Source: Batrachochytrium dendrobatidis JAM81 (lineage: Eukaryota; Chytridiomycota; Chytridiomycetes; Rhizophydiales). From it: DNA of 64,000 nucleotides. This document shows positions 42,949 through 55,891 of this stretch, in pieces. The stretch is taken from positions 910,567-974,566 of the forward strand of contig NW_006281102.1 in the NCBI RefSeq assembly GCF_000203795.2, in the 5' to 3' direction. Under the pieces are notes generated by a model. It saw only the letters and a program-made list of their open reading frames with translations, did no database searches and was not told the DNA's origin. The translations under genes were made by a program, and so were the position numbers. The first letter of the stretch is position 1; every line of letters begins with the position of its first letter.

Positions 42949-45645
42949 AATAAGCTTATCCGAGGAATGCGCATCAGGCAATCCAACATCCTCCGATTGC
43001 AATCGTACATGTGTGCTAGTCAACTGGACTGGAGTAAAAGCATTTGAATGTCGTGATCTCACCTCAGTTTCACCCAATCCAACCCCTGTTGCAGACCCAA
43101 CTACCACTCCATTTGCCTCTGCTTGTGTGCTCCCGACATTCTGCTCAACCCATTTTAAAACATCTTCGGCACTTTCCAGCTCATCATCATGAAATTGCCC
43201 AAACTCGTCGTCAAATTCGCCAAACTCATCCACATTGTGCAATACTTCGTGTAGTTTGATTCCATTTATGTCCTCGTCAGGATCGTCTTGCGCTAGTTGG
43301 TCCAGACCATAGCGTTGATTGTTTTCTGTTGGTCGCCAAAGAATTAGAATGCTCACAAACACAAGAAAGTAAATCGTATTCATCCTAAAATCATGGCATA
43401 TTGTATTGAAATGAGTAATCTGCAGGTATGGATACCATGCATTGTGTAAATATAAACTTACGCGCCGTCCAGCAGCATCCAATGCCATTTCCATTGTACA
43501 GCAATCCACTTCGGATCATTGCGATGTGTAAGATTCACCTAAATATAGAAACACATGGTTTGTAAAACTGGTCTCTTTTATCCACAAATGACTCGGCAGT
43601 ATCAACACTCAACACTTACTGAATTGGCTGCCGCAATCACAATAATTGCAACAGCAGAACCAGTAAGAATGTATCCCAGTCCTAGTAATCCATTAATATT
43701 GCATCACCCAACACGAATAAAATATAAATTTTGATTAATACCCCAAAGTGGCCAGCAAATTGATTGTATATCTTGCTAATCGCATGATGGAATCCACACA
43801 TTTGTATAGATTGATAAACTCCAAATCAAAGTGACTGATACTCACGGTTATACATACGCAGCTTGACACTCTGTCGACGGGCTTCAAGTCGAGCCATAGT
43901 CTCTGTAATTGCTGTTATTGATGGCACAATAATGAATACAATCAATAACAGATGAAAAACAATGCAATCCTATTCCAACATTTCAAAGACAAATCAAACT
44001 TGAATGCATACCAGTAAATGTCCAAACGTAGAATGCCATCATGGTCAATGAAAGGGGAATAACTAATATGATGATCGTAAAGTTATTTTTTTCTGCCGAT
44101 ACCAACGATGCTGTCGCGTATGAGACTCCAAACACAAAGTGCACCACAGTCAAAATGATGCATCGCTTCATAGTATCTCCAAGAGTGGGTCTGATCAGCC
44201 AAACATCAATATATCAGTAAATCTCACATATAAACTGTCAAGCAATGATTGCTTCTAAACCTCATACTATAGTAGATATTCAGCTGCGCTACTTACTTGA
44301 CAACCCCATATCCAAGCGCTACAATCAAAAGCATGAAAAAGGATAAACTGATTCGTCCAGAATTGAAAATAACCACAAATATCATCAATGGAATGGATAC
44401 GACTCCCGTATTATTGTAATTATCATACATTCCCTAAAATTCACCAAAACAAGATTAGTGCACATAACACCGCCCATAAAATCGTACAAAATATTCATCG
44501 GCCAAAGATAAATGCATGCAATAAACTTACAAAATTAAATGCCATTTCAATAATCAAAAACGCAATCACTCCAGATACAAAATGTTGAATAGGCAATATA
44601 TCTTTCCAGTATTTGAACGACAAAGACATCCACACAATCCCCAGAATCAAGTAGGCCATAGAAATCACGCCATAAAACTAATTCATCGACTCAACAGTTA
44701 GTTTGAATGGCCAACTCTTGTAGATCTGTCATTGCTTGAACAAGAGTTCAATTTCAACTTACAATCCACGCTGGATAAAACATGCCTGGAAGCAGCCCAT
44801 AAGGACCATTCATGACAACTGATAGGTAATAATCCTGATCTTTTTTCTGCTCAGTCAGCATCAACACACAATACATGCCCGACTCGGCAACATTATACAC
44901 AATATCTGTTGTGGAATTTATAATATAAACGGGTGGTGCTGGTATTGTTGGAGACGGAGATGCTGCTGGTAATGAAGTTGACAATGTTGGTATAGTTGTA
45001 GATCCACTCACCACTGATGACGTTGGTACAGTGGTTTGTGAAGTAACAGTAGTATTGGTAGTGGTAGTAGCAGATATAGTGGGTGCTTGATCTTGTCGTT
45101 TTCTTAGCCCAATGCCATCCTGGTCATTCAAAGTAATTGCATCACCATCAATAGTATTTGGCGGAGCCCACAAAATACGCTCACTTAGAATAGGATACAT
45201 AGGCCGAGTATATCCCGACGAAGAGGGTTGAACTATATGCAGCTTTCCCAACTCAGTTTTTGAACAAATGCCGTTAAGAATATATTGTTTTGTGCATATA
45301 AACTCATGTCCGCTAAATGGGTCGATGACGAATTGATTAGTGTCAAGCAGGTTGATGATGGTAATTGCAATGCTACCGTATGACAAGATTGGAGTAATAG
45401 AAACTGAGATGAATCCGCTCGTTTTACTATGCACTTCCTGTGGACCATAGAAACCTCTGCATTCCGATACTCTGTACTAAGATCAGAAACACATTCAACA
45501 TTAGAAGATTTGAACAGCCCGAGTCAAGTTTCAACTATGTCTATAAAAACAGAACTATAGAGTAGGAATGGATTACCAATAGCTGAGCATGCACTGATTT
45601 AATAGCAGTAACCAGAACCGTCAGAACCAGCCAGTCTAGTCGCAT
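42946..45645 (-). CDS. GPR107/108-type seven-transmembrane protein
   Basis: Lung seven-transmembrane receptor (GOST) family, thought to act in Golgi/endosome trafficking. About ten exons. A signal peptide (MRLDWLVLTVLVTAIKSVHA) lies in exon 1 (45645-45577). A lumenal domain occupies 45476-44763, including CRGFYGPQEVHSK and a Thr/Ser/Pro-rich insertion. Membrane helices follow from 44677 on: FYGVISMAYLILGIVWMSL, SGVIAFLIIEMAFNF, GMYDNYNNTG, ISLSFFMLLIVALGYGVVK, CIILTVVHFVFGVSYAT and LGYILTGSAVAIIVIAAANS. The final exon carries YFLVFVSILILWRP and NNQRYGLDQLAQDD, a family hallmark, then an acidic tail. The stop codon lies within the end of a dispersed repeat. Small exons between 43830 and 43600 are approximate. 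Confidence 0.85.
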
Positions 45646-45886
45646 GTTGTAAATGTCAAAAGTTCAAAATATGTTTGCAGCACTGATTTGGTTTTAGAAA
45701 TGCACTCAATTATGCACTGATTTATCCAACCACGCCAAGAGGGAATCCTTGGATTCACTATTGTTATGAACTTTATTTCCCAGCCAATTTAAACTTTGCA
45801 ACTCAATCCAAATCAACTTGAATTGCATCTCAATTGATAGTCTCGTTGATTCCAATGCCATGCATCCGACAGCTAGAGTCAAATAC

Positions 45887-46520
45887 TTATGATCGCAGTG
45901 GTCCATTGTCTGTGGTTAATCCAACTGCTTCCTCTGCTTCCTTTTGAGTATATGCCTTTCCAGTTGCCAAAACCTTGACTCTTCACATGTTTTAAAGTTA
46001 ATTGTGGGTACGCAAGATTTGTATTCGATGGAGCACAGATTAAACTACCTTTTCTTGTGCAATTTTGTTGTCTGATGGTCTAAAAGTGCTGAGCTATTGA
46101 TGAAATGGCGAGCACACTAATCAAGCATATTTCAAATAGAAGCACATGTTATGTCACTTTTGGCCAGCATCAAATCAAAATCAAACATTCATCCATCAAT
46201 ATGTACAAGAACAAGAATTCTACCTCGATGCAGTAGTTTTGACCCATTCCAGGCAAGTCTGTATCTTGTGGAACATTCTTGAATACTTCAACTGGTTTAG
46301 CCATATCCTCAAATATCTGGTCTAAATCTCTTGTACGTGCTCTAGTCCTGGTGGCTCGCTTGACATCTCGAATACTAGATGGGTTGAATATCATTAATAA
46401 AGTCAATAATCATATCCAGACTAGGTGTTCAAACATATGGTATTTTAAATAGAATAGATGCATTAAACATGACCAAGCTACTTACCAGTGATGTTGTCGT
46501 TTCCTTCCTACTCGGGTCAT
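45887..46520 (-). CDS. BUD20: Bud20/ZNF593-type zinc-finger ribosome export factor
   Basis: A shuttling factor that helps export the pre-60S ribosomal subunit. Four exons: 46520-46486, 46374-46224, 46116-46049 and 45980-45887, giving 115 residues. The text MTRVGRKRQHH, RDVKRATRTRARTRDLDQIF, LPGMGQNYCIEC and RHFINSSALLDHQTTKLHKK shows the family's basic N-terminus and its single C2H2 finger (C-x2-C, H-x5-H); the finger's first Cys pair is split by the second intron (ATC GAG|TGT). It ends RVKVLATGKAYTQKEAEEAV, also diagnostic. It lies 242 bases upstream of the GPR107-type gene on the same strand. Confidence 0.92.
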
Positions 46521-46619
46521 TTGCTTCAAAGTGGATAGATGGGTGCTATTATATTCGATACTGAATATAAACTCGATAAAAAAAAGTTTTACAAAACAGT
46601 TATAAAACATGAAATCAGC

Positions 46620-46820
46620 TCACGTGATTATATGCATTGCCAAATTCAATGGTTGATGCATTGATATAGAATGGACGCTAGATAGGAGTGTCAAAATGCA
46701 TAATAGACAGTGTCTAATAGGAAACCACAAGGAATATTTGACGACTGTTTATTTCAAAGTAGAATAAAGTCATTGCAAATACAAGTGTTTTATTTTACGT
46801 GAATACGACTGTAAATCAAT
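46620..46820 (+). repeat. Right-end fragment of the dispersed TIR family
   Basis: Contains TGTTTATTTCAAAGTAGAAT and then GTGTTTTATTTTACGTGAATACG at about 46783-46806, matching the right terminus of the copies at 42.9 kb and, inverted, at 58.35 kb. The sequence left of 46740 is only doubtfully related. Confidence 0.5.
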
Positions 46821-46996
46821 ACCGTTGAAATTCTTTCAGTTTAATAATGTAGCATTCTTTATAGGAAAAAAGGTTTATAAATAGTTCAAGTAAGCCTGAT
46901 TATGCAGCTGTTTAATGGTTTGAATCAACTACACTTGATGTCTAAACAGGTATAGCACTGCAGACCAACATAGCCCACTGGCTAAGTTGAGCCGAA

Positions 46997-49900
46997 ATGG
47001 TAAAGCAAAGCGCGACTTTCCCGTGTTCAATCAAACTGATGAGAGCTATAACTATCAAGTGTAAAGGTATGGTAGTGTATGCTGTCACATAGATACTGAC
47101 TACCCATTCAGTATTTTTAGCCAGCTATATTATTCTTTGATTTGTACTTACAAAACTTTTAATCCATGCGTAGTGCTTTCTGCCAGAGACCTGCTTGCTA
47201 AAGATAGGGGTGGAACCAGCGATCCATATGTAGTAGTAAGATTGGGTGACCAGCAGCAAAAGACCCCTGTCATCAACCGCTCACTCAATCCTGTTTGGAA
47301 TACTGAAATGGTTTTGTAAGTTATTACTTTGCTCATTAAAAATTGACATCAGTATGTCATTCAATGAATACCTTACGAGTCAACTGAAGCTGATGTGGCG
47401 CAAACTATGGTGTACTTGAACAGTATGCTCCTGGCTTGTTATATTATCATCACATCTTCAAGTTGTTAAACTGAATTTCAAGGCTCGATTATGATTTTCA
47501 TGAATAGTCTTTTCATGCATACTAATTTGAACACGTTCATGATTCATAGCACAATTACTACCTCGCACGCCCAAGGTAGCTAAATGGACCATCAAACTCT
47601 ATCAAACATGCTCTTTTCTAATGACTAATTCCAACTTCATCTATCTTTTAGAATCACTAGAGCTCACAGTATGGGACAAGGATTTTATTGGACGAGATTT
47701 TCTTGGCCAGCTTTCTATACCGGTGGCATCCATCATTAACTTTACTGGAGACTACGAGGATCCAAAAAATATTGGGTCGTGGCACATTCTTAATCCGCGA
47801 AAATCAGACGAGACTGTCAAGGGAGATATCAATATCCGTATAGGGATTGTTGGCGAACTAGATAAAGACCTCAAGGATATTTTCAAGCAGTATGTTCCAA
47901 GGTCTTGGGATCGTGCCACTATGGTTACCAGTGATGATCCCGCCGATGGTAATGCCTTTATCTGAATTCATTTGGCTTGTTTACGAACCGGGGGTTCATT
48001 AAACCAGCCCTTCCCATTCACCCAATATGCGCTTTAAAGTATACTGACAGTTTCATAGATGTTTACTTCAACAACTTCACGCAGCCTGAAAAGGAAGATG
48101 CTTCTTTTTTGGAAGCAGGGATTTCTGCTTTAGACAGCAACACAAGTACTTTGGAGTTGACAGAAAAACCATCACTAAACCATTCAGAACTTCTTGGATT
48201 GCTTACTCTTGAAAGTATGATTTGTATGTGAAACTCTTGTAGTAAATATAAAGCAGATGCTTACGAGTGTACGGTTTTGGGATGCATAGTTGTTGGTGCG
48301 CGCAATCTACCATTTGAAGCGAGTCACATCAGATCGTTCAATTGTGATCCTTTTGCAGTGATATCGTTTGGGTACGTTGTTGATATGAAAGCTAGACACG
48401 TTCATCTTAATCTGCTACCATCTAATTCGCAGACTTTACTATTGACACTAGAAAACGCACATTTCGAACCAAAGTCATTCGAAATTCGCTAAGTCCCAAC
48501 TGGAACCAGCGTGTATTTTTGTAAGTTATATTTGAATATATGACACATCAGTATATCACAAGCATCATAGATTGCAGATTCTTTTATTCAAATCTGACGG
48601 CTTGTAAAATAGGCACATCAAGTCGCATGAAATCGAAGCCGATTGGACAGTTTTTACATACATCTACGACTATGAAGACTTTACAAACAACCATTGTATT
48701 GGATGTGCTGAGATCAAAATACAATCTTTGATGGATGCTGCCTCCAAAGCACCGCAATTAACCACGAAACAAGGTGAATTTCCGCTAGTAGATATGACGC
48801 TTCCAATCAAGGTTAAAAGACAGACGATTGGTGAACCAGACCCTACCATCATAATCAAAGTTGGATTCGTATCCTACTCTACCATTCGTGGTAATTTTTT
48901 TAAAATGCTTCTGGATAGTTTTGGTTCTACCACTACCAACACAATTGACAAGGTGGCTCTTCTTACTCTACTGGACAGTATTGGCTCAACTTATTCGGAC
49001 GAAACTGTGGATAGCATATTCTATGACGTGGGAAAAAATCCTACCGACACTCTTACTTTTGACGAAGTAACAACACAGTTGGAATTGCGATTGCATCCTG
49101 AAAAATATCACGATGCTGCTACTGGAAAAATAAAACAACCAAATAGTCTTTCTACCCATCAAGAAATTCGTCCTGGTGAACGCATGGTTGACATCAGAGT
49201 TTGCCCCATTTGCGAAAAGAAAATCACCAAGACTGTCGATCTAGATGCAATTTCTCATGTGGCTCTTTGTTCTCATGTTGATTTTGGAAAAGCTGAAAAC
49301 TTTGGTAGGCTTATTGAGCTCCATTCATTTTTGATGGGAATTGGAATGTATATTTGGATGAACCAGCATACTCACCAACTGTAATCAAATATATAGTTCT
49401 TGGTGGTTTAGTAACCCATTCGCATGCGTCTCGAAAGTGGTATTCAAAGATTATGTCCTACGTGACATTTGGTGAATATGGCATAGGTAAAAACTCGGGA
49501 AATATTCTCTATCAAGACCGAGCTACAGGCCAACTATGCGAAGAAAAAATTCCAACATACATCAGACTAGGTATTCGCCTTCTTTACCAAAGTCGAGGAT
49601 CTCAATCACGAGCAGAAAAAGCATCTATTCGTAACTTGCTTACAAGCATGTCTGTCAAACAGGGCAAAAAGTTTGATGATCCATCGAGCAAAAGTCACAT
49701 TGCTTCATTTGTTGCTTTTCACAACCTGGACTTGGATGAGGTACTTGATCCAATAGTCTCCTTCAAAAATTTCAACGAATTCTTTTATCGCAAACTTAAA
49801 AGTTCTGCACGTTTGCTTGCTTCTCCAAATCCTGTAAGTAGCCTTGACTATGATATAAATGTGAATGGTCTATTGATTTACAGGGAAAAGTACACATTTA

Positions 49901-50619
49901 TGCTTGAATGGATTTGGCTAAACAATATATATTTTGACTGAATAACGACAGCACGTTGTTGTTTCACCAGCGGATGCAAGATGTAGCGTGTTTCCAACAA
50001 TCAATGCCGCAACGCAGCTGTGGATCAAAGGACTTAACTTTTCCATTGCACGTCTTTTAGATAGCCCTGAAGAGGGAAAACGATTTGAATCAGGCTCGCT
50101 AGCCATTTTTCGTCTTGCTCCTCAAGACTATCATCGTTTCCATATTCCTGTAGATGGTACTTTAGGGGAAACCAAGCATATTGAAGGCACCTTGTTTACC
50201 GTCAATCCTATGGCTATTCGATCTACCATTGATATATATACGGAGAATATACGGACGATTACGTATATTGATTCGACGCACTTTGGCCGTGTTGCGTATA
50301 TATGTGTTGGTGCAATGCTTGTTGGAAGTATTGTGTTGACTTCAGAAGCTGGACAGGAAGTGAAGCGAATGGATGAACATGGGTAAGTTTGGTTATCCAT
50401 TTGTCAACTTGACTCAAGTCTTGCATAATTACCATTATATTTTTGCTGATCATTTGATGCAATAGATATTTTAAATTTGGTGGATCAACAGTTATTTTAC
50501 TGTTTGAAGAGGGTAAAGTTGAGTTTGATCGAGATTTGCTAGTCAACTCGGAGCAATCATTGGAAACGTTGCTTAAATATGGACAATCTATTGGCGTACT
50601 TTCTCAATCACAATCTTGA
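46997..50619 (+). CDS. PSD2: C2-domain phosphatidylserine decarboxylase (type II, Psd2-like)
   Basis: Makes phosphatidylethanolamine from phosphatidylserine in Golgi/endosomal membranes. First exons: 46997-47066, 47174-47315, 47550-47575 (a 26-nt microexon), 47652-47948, then from 48008; later ones run to 50619, giving roughly 1,000 residues. The first C2 domain has [30 protein letters not shown] and [18 protein letters not shown] with calcium-binding Asp residues. The second has [20 protein letters not shown] and VIYDYEDF-like text. An EF-hand-like stretch and a CPICEKKI zinc-type motif follow. The catalytic part includes [28 protein letters not shown] and [12 protein letters not shown], the GGST site of self-cleavage and pyruvoyl formation. 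It is convergent with a Sec14 gene. Confidence 0.9.
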
Positions 50620-50735
50620 TTTCACCTACACATTGTGATGCAACCAGTTCATGATAAAAATAAACCCCGTCAAACTCGACAGATTTTAAAAAAGGCTTGG
50701 TATATCTTTAATGAGAAAAAAGCAGTCGGTTGACT

Positions 50736-51596
50736 TTATTTCTGCTGCTGTAAATCACGATCTTTGAACGATTCCCAAAATTCAATGGGAAATCCAGCGA
50801 CTGAGCCGTCATTCCAAGGTCCAACATCAGCATTGTCACACCCACCAGGACAATTACAGTCACCGCCAAGAAATTTTGGCAAGTTTTCAGGCTCAATATC
50901 CTCCAGCAACGTCTTGGCGTAATTCGATCCAATTACACTAATCTTGGCAACGGTGTTTTCATCCAACATACTCTTGATAATTCCCCAAATGGTGGTAAAT
51001 AGCGTTGGAGCATTAATGATGTACATGCGACCGAGTGTTTCTGGATAGTAGTTTTGAGCCACAGCAGAGAGGGATTGCAGTACTTTTCTCACCTGATTAA
51101 ACGAGGATAGCGGTACACCTTTAAGATCAATGATGCTACATCCTTGTTCAAGTGGGTGTCCCACTTTTGCTGAGCAGGCAGGCAATCGATATCGCATAAG
51201 CTTTTCATATTCTCGAACATGCTTCATGACAACACGATCCTGATTTGTAACTTCAAATAATCGTTTAACATCCAGAGTGTGTAGTCGTTCGATATACACT
51301 GGTCGACCGAGCCTATCGGTTTTGTGATAAAACCTGGGATACACTTGATTCACCTGAAAAGACTCTGTGTATGCGAATGTTTGGACGACAGATTCGACGT
51401 TGTAAGAAGCACGCCATTGTTCACAGTCTAGAAACATGCGTTCCGTTTTTTGAAGGTCGTATTTGCGAGCTCGGAGAAACCGCAAGAGAAGGGCATCATC
51501 ATGACGGACAGGATCGAGCTTGATTGATTTTCCAAGAAGAGTACGGAAAGCTTCTAAATCAGTTTGATGATTGTTGGATGGAGCGATTTGAGTCAT
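50736..51596 (-). CDS. SEC14: Sec14-type phosphatidylinositol transfer protein
   Basis: Exchanges phosphatidylinositol and another lipid between membranes and supports Golgi secretion. Single exon, 286 residues (yeast Sec14 is 304). The CRAL-TRIO N-terminal helices include DDALLLRFLRARKYDLQKTE. The lipid-binding fold shows GRPVYIERL, CSIIDLKGVPLSSFNQV, YYPETLGRMYIINAPTLFTT, and LPKFLGGDCNCPGGC, where Sec14 proteins have a Gly-Gly-Cys element. Everything expected is present. The stop is 116 bases from the stop of the Psd2-like gene. In yeast a Sec14 homologue, Pdr17/PstB2, is needed for Psd2 function, so the pairing may be meaningful; this protein could be the Sec14 or Pdr17 type. Confidence 0.93.
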   Translation of the reverse strand: MTQIAPSNNHQTDLEAFRTLLGKSIKLDPVRHDDALLLRFLRARKYDLQKTERMFLDCEQWRASYNVESVVQTFAYTESFQVNQVYPRFYHKTDRLGRPVYIERLHTLDVKRLFEVTNQDRVVMKHVREYEKLMRYRLPACSAKVGHPLEQGCSIIDLKGVPLSSFNQVRKVLQSLSAVAQNYYPETLGRMYIINAPTLFTTIWGIIKSMLDENTVAKISVIGSNYAKTLLEDIEPENLPKFLGGDCNCPGGCDNADVGPWNDGSVAGFPIEFWESFKDRDLQQQK

Positions 51597-51779
51597 TTCA
51601 TGAATTTTCTAGTGGAATATGTCGCAAATAAATGGTTTGAATGAAGCCAGTAGGATAAAAATATATGGATGATATACAGTATGCTTTTTAGTGTGTAAAG
51701 GTTGCCTCATCCATGACAAGATAAAACCAAGTGTAGCTTTTTGAATTTGGTTTGACGTCATGTTGCAGCGCACCTGCAG

Positions 51780-52030
51780 GTTAATTAACAGAGAGTGGAT
51801 GTAGCTGTTTGAGATTGAGCAGGTGTCAAAGATATGGAATGTACTCGAGTTGATGTGAATCCTCGTTGGTTTATACAAAATAGGATGGAGAAGGACCAGT
51901 AAACTTTGTTATAGTTCAATAGCAATGGTGTCCAGTAACCTGATACAATCATTTCATAATATCGACTATTTATCACGCATTTTGACGCCCTTATTCAGCG
52001 ATTTATTTCACGAGCACAGCGATAGGAGTG
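51780..52030 (-). repeat. Half copy of the dispersed TIR family
   Basis: It follows the right arm of the 62-kb palindrome: CAGGTGTCAAAGATATGGAATGT versus CAAGTGCCAAGGATATGGGATGT-type text, GTTTATACAAAATAGGA, GACCAGTAAACTTTG, CAATGGTGTCCAGTAACCTG, and a terminus near TTATTTCACGAGCACAGCG. It lies in the 5' flank of the Sec14 gene. The remaining ~300 bases up to 52330 show nothing else. Confidence 0.55.
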
Positions 52031-52330
52031 ATTAAATGATTGATTTGAAACAAGCGTGAAGAAAGTCTATTTGGCTGCAACGGATTGGGTTCAAACGATC
52101 AAGTATGCTTGCTTTGAACACTCAATTAGATTTGCATATTTTATGAGCCATCAAGTGCTGGTGTGCTAGTCAACAGCACAGTAAGACACAAAATCATTAT
52201 TTCCGCTTTGTACCATAAAATATCCACTCCTGATAACTGCACAGCTATGCGAATCCCATCCTTACTTCATTTGCAGTATTTTTTAAGATATTCTAGTTCG
52301 CTATTATATCGATATCACAATCCTTGACTG

Positions 52331-53863
52331 ATGCCGCAACCTGGTATGCCAGTATACCATAAGACTGCATCTCAAAAATCACTCCTTCATCATCGCAATC
52401 TAGTCGACCATAGTCCATCGCATCCCAATTCATCCATAAACCCGTTACCCGCTCAAGACCTAAATCTCCAGTCTACAACAACTTTAAACTTGCCTAAACA
52501 AAAAGTATCGCCAGTTCCTAATATGAGCGATACTGATTCTTCATATGTAGCTTATGGATCCAGGTCAGCGTCGAATGCAGGTGGATGGTTGCTACTTGAC
52601 CCAGAAAACACTCAGGATGCAACCTCGACAAATATTTTCAATTCAAAACTCCCACTTGCAAACGACCAAGACCAAGACAGCAATCACCCGCAGGAAGATG
52701 CTCAGAACCTAGGCAATGAGCGAGACAAGCACTTGGAAGACGAACCCATTATTACTCGGGCTCTACTAATCAACATTGCTATTGTGGCGTGCATTGTTGG
52801 CATAGGTACATGTTACTGCATATTGGTTGATGGTTATTTCTAGACAGCGAGCTTGCCATCTCAATATTGTATATTCATTCATTACCGCTTTGATGTACTA
52901 ATAATACCATTGTCTATTCTAATAGCTGCACTTATTGTTTGGCAACTTCGGCTTACAAGATACATGCATGTCATTCTGCTTTGGGCAAAAGAACATCCAA
53001 CTCCTGGCCTTGTTGTGCTCATGATGCTTATTGCCATTCTTACGGTTACATCCATTCCTGGTGTGGGGATTCTACAAGTCGCTATTGGGTTCCTATATCA
53101 ACCATTCCCACTTGCTCTACTCTTCAGTTTTATCTCCATCAATGTCGGTGCTGCTGTAGCAACCATCATTGGAAAGGGGTTCTTGCGGAGCAGAGTCGAA
53201 AGCAAAATTAAATCCAACTCGAGATTGAGAAATGCAAAAATTGCCATCGAGTCGGATGGACCACTCATGACAATAATGCTAAGGTGTGCACTGCCTTTTT
53301 CTATTGGCAGCTACATGTTTGCGACAATCGATGCCAATGTAAGATACGCTTGTTCTAATCGATGCTTGGAATGAGAAGCTTGATTCATGCTAATTATTTT
53401 TTCAACTTACTTCTTGCCTTTGGTCTGGGACTCGATGTTTTAGCCCAGGGCATACATCATCGGGACTATTTTCAGCGGACTGTTGCACGCAATTCCAGAC
53501 ACGTTCATTGGCACTATATTAAATGATTTCCTTGATCCAGCAGGCTCAGAAAATGAGGACAAACGACCCAAATATCTAGTTTTTCTCGTCATGGGAGTCT
53601 TTGACATTCTCATCATCACATTTGTAGCTTGCTTCGCCAGCAGAGCTATCCGACGAGTCGACGATGAACAGCGTAAAGGCACATTGGGTGTAAAAATAGA
53701 TGACATAGAGCAGTCGGATACAGATGTGCTGGTAGTTGAGCAGGATTTGAATCCAGGATTTTCCAGATTTGAAAAATGGTGTATGGTTGCAGCATGCGTA
53801 GTAAGCGTATTGGCTTTGTCGTGTGGTGTTCCTTTCATATGGCTCTACTTGGGAAACCCGTGA
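52331..53863 (+). CDS. VTT/SNARE-associated Golgi family membrane protein
   Basis: Related to TMEM41/Tvp38/DedA proteins, several of which are membrane scramblases or autophagy/Golgi factors. Three exons: 52331-52805, 52926-53338 and 53444-53863, giving 435 residues. The first 135 residues are disordered and Ser/Pro/Asn-rich. A first membrane helix is formed across intron 1 (LLINIAIVACIVGIAALIVW). The conserved VTT core follows: TPGLVVLMMLIAILTVTSIP, GVGILQVAIGFLYQPF, NVGAAVATIIGKGFLRSRV, LRCALPFSIGSYMFATIDAN and IIGTIFSGLLHAIPDTFIGT with its re-entrant loop Pro/Gly residues. Two more helices close the protein. Intron 2's acceptor is chosen to keep frame (TTTTAG|CCCAGG). Confidence 0.85.
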
Positions 53864-54004
53864 TGGAGATCTCAAACATCTATTTATTTCTTGCATAATG
53901 AATTCATAGCATCTACTAGCTTTTAGTAGCTATTTGATTTCCGATTATTTGAACCCAATTAGGGTTTATCAAATGGATTCTAGTTTGAAAATGTAGAGAT
54001 AGGT

Positions 54005-55891
54005 TTATTCTTTCAATGTACCTGGATGATCTGCCTGTGCATACCAAATAACGACTGACAAGCCTATAATAGCTGACAGCACGGTTCCGGCAAATGCCCC
54101 ATTTGCTTTGGTAGTAAATCCGCTTGGGAACAACTCTAAAGGTGAAAATCCATCAAAGGATGTTGAATCATTGTGTCCAAATGCATTTCCTGTGGTGCTC
54201 ATTCCCAAGTGAGCGCATTGATCCAATGTGGCTTGCGGAACATGGATTGTCTGCTTCATTACATCGGGTGCTTCAACAATAAGAGCTACAAGTCCAGCTT
54301 CCAAATGCCATTCAACGTGACAGTGGAAAAGCCATGCACCAGGATTGTCAGAAATAAAACGAATAACAGCAAATCCTTCTGGGGGGATAACCACGGTATC
54401 TCTTCGGATAGGATTAATGTGGGCAGATTCAGGAATAGAGTAGGCTTGACCTTCTGGTGTATCTCCCACGATACCTTTGTGGACAATCTGAAACTTGTGG
54501 CCATGCAAATGGAAAGGATGCTGTCCTGGATCATTATTAAACACGACAAGTTGAACTCCTTTCATATGATCGACAACAATGGCTGGATTATTGAGTCCAT
54601 AGGCTGAAGGCGTAATCGCATGTTCATTAGGCAAGGTAAGCGCAGTAAATATAGCAGGCGTCTTGTGCATATGGAAAACAGATTTGTTGAACGCGCCGTG
54701 ATTCACACCATCCTCATAGAGCTCGAATTCCACATCAAGCTGTATAGATTGATCGGCTTGGAAAATGCCTTGTGGATCCAGTGGAACCAGCTTGGTTTCA
54801 TCAAATAGCGATGCATCCAACTCCTCTGCATTTTCATCCTCAAACATGGGAGCGTCTGGACTGTATTGAAGAGTGGCATTGACAAAGCCATTGAGTGTAT
54901 CTGGAGGATTGTCAAACATGGACATGTCCATATCGGCACGAATACGGAAATTAAAATCGGTTGTATTTTTAGTAGTGAACAAGAATGCATATCTCTGAGC
55001 AGCTGCAATGGGAATTACGGGAGCAGGGTAAGGCTCGACATCTTCCCCATCAACTTCTATGATAGAGAGTTCATGGTCCTCTATAGAAAACTCAAACATG
55101 GCTAGTGCAGACATGGTAACGACGCGTAGCTTGTATGTTGTGTCTGGTTTCACCTTGATGATGGTGTTGGCATCATGGTTGATCAGACCGGACTCGGGGA
55201 TAGGCTCCATTCCAGTTGGATTAAAAATGGACAAGAAATGATCGTTGAGCGGCTTGTGTTCTTGATGGTACCAATCTATTCAAAAAGTCAGAAAGTTGCC
55301 AATTCAAAGTATAAAATTCAAGCATGGCTTACCCGAAAGAGAGAGAACAATCTCATCGTCGTACTTGATTTTGGAAGCTGCCTTTTGTGCAGCAGTTGGG
55401 TGTAAAATCAAAGGGGTACGGAAACCATCAACGTACTGTCCTAGATGATGTCCATGCAGCCAATACGTGCCTGTCTGCTGAATTGGAATATTGTAGGTGT
55501 AAGTCATTCCTGGTGCGATGCCGCACTCGGTCACGCCAAATGCTCCATCGTAGTAGTTTGTACCATTCTGATACAGACCATGAGCATGCAGAGAGGTTGG
55601 CATATCCAAATGGTTGGTAGCATGGATTACCAACGTATCCCCAATTGTTGCATGAATCTCGTCGATGGGCCATTTTCCATTCACACCAATTGCTCGGCGA
55701 GGAAATAATCCGTCTGGATTGACATTGTCAATCCAAGAAATAGTCCAATTAAGAGAGACTGTAGCAGCAGAAACGGTCGGCAGTGGAAATGCCCAAACTG
55801 CTGCCATCCAAGCCGCAGTAGTCAATCTGCCAGCACTAGCAATTCTACCTACTATAGAGATCGAGTTATCATTAACCTTTGATGGTTTCAT
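54005..55891 (-). CDS. FET3: Fet3-like multicopper ferroxidase
   Basis: Oxidises Fe(II) at the cell surface so that the Ftr1 permease can import it. Two exons, 55891-55333 and 55275-54005, giving 609 residues. An N-terminal hydrophobic segment ends in AFPLPTVSAA (signal peptide). All four copper motifs are present: SLHAHGLYQNG, TYWLHGHHLGQ, GQHPFHLHGHKF and WLFHCHVEWHLEAG, with the Cys of the blue copper site in the last. A C-terminal helix (GTVLSAIIGLSVVIWYA) anchors it to the membrane, with a short cytosolic tail, as in Fet3. It is divergent from FTR1 across 1.16 kb, the classic arrangement for a co-regulated iron-uptake pair. Confidence 0.93.
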
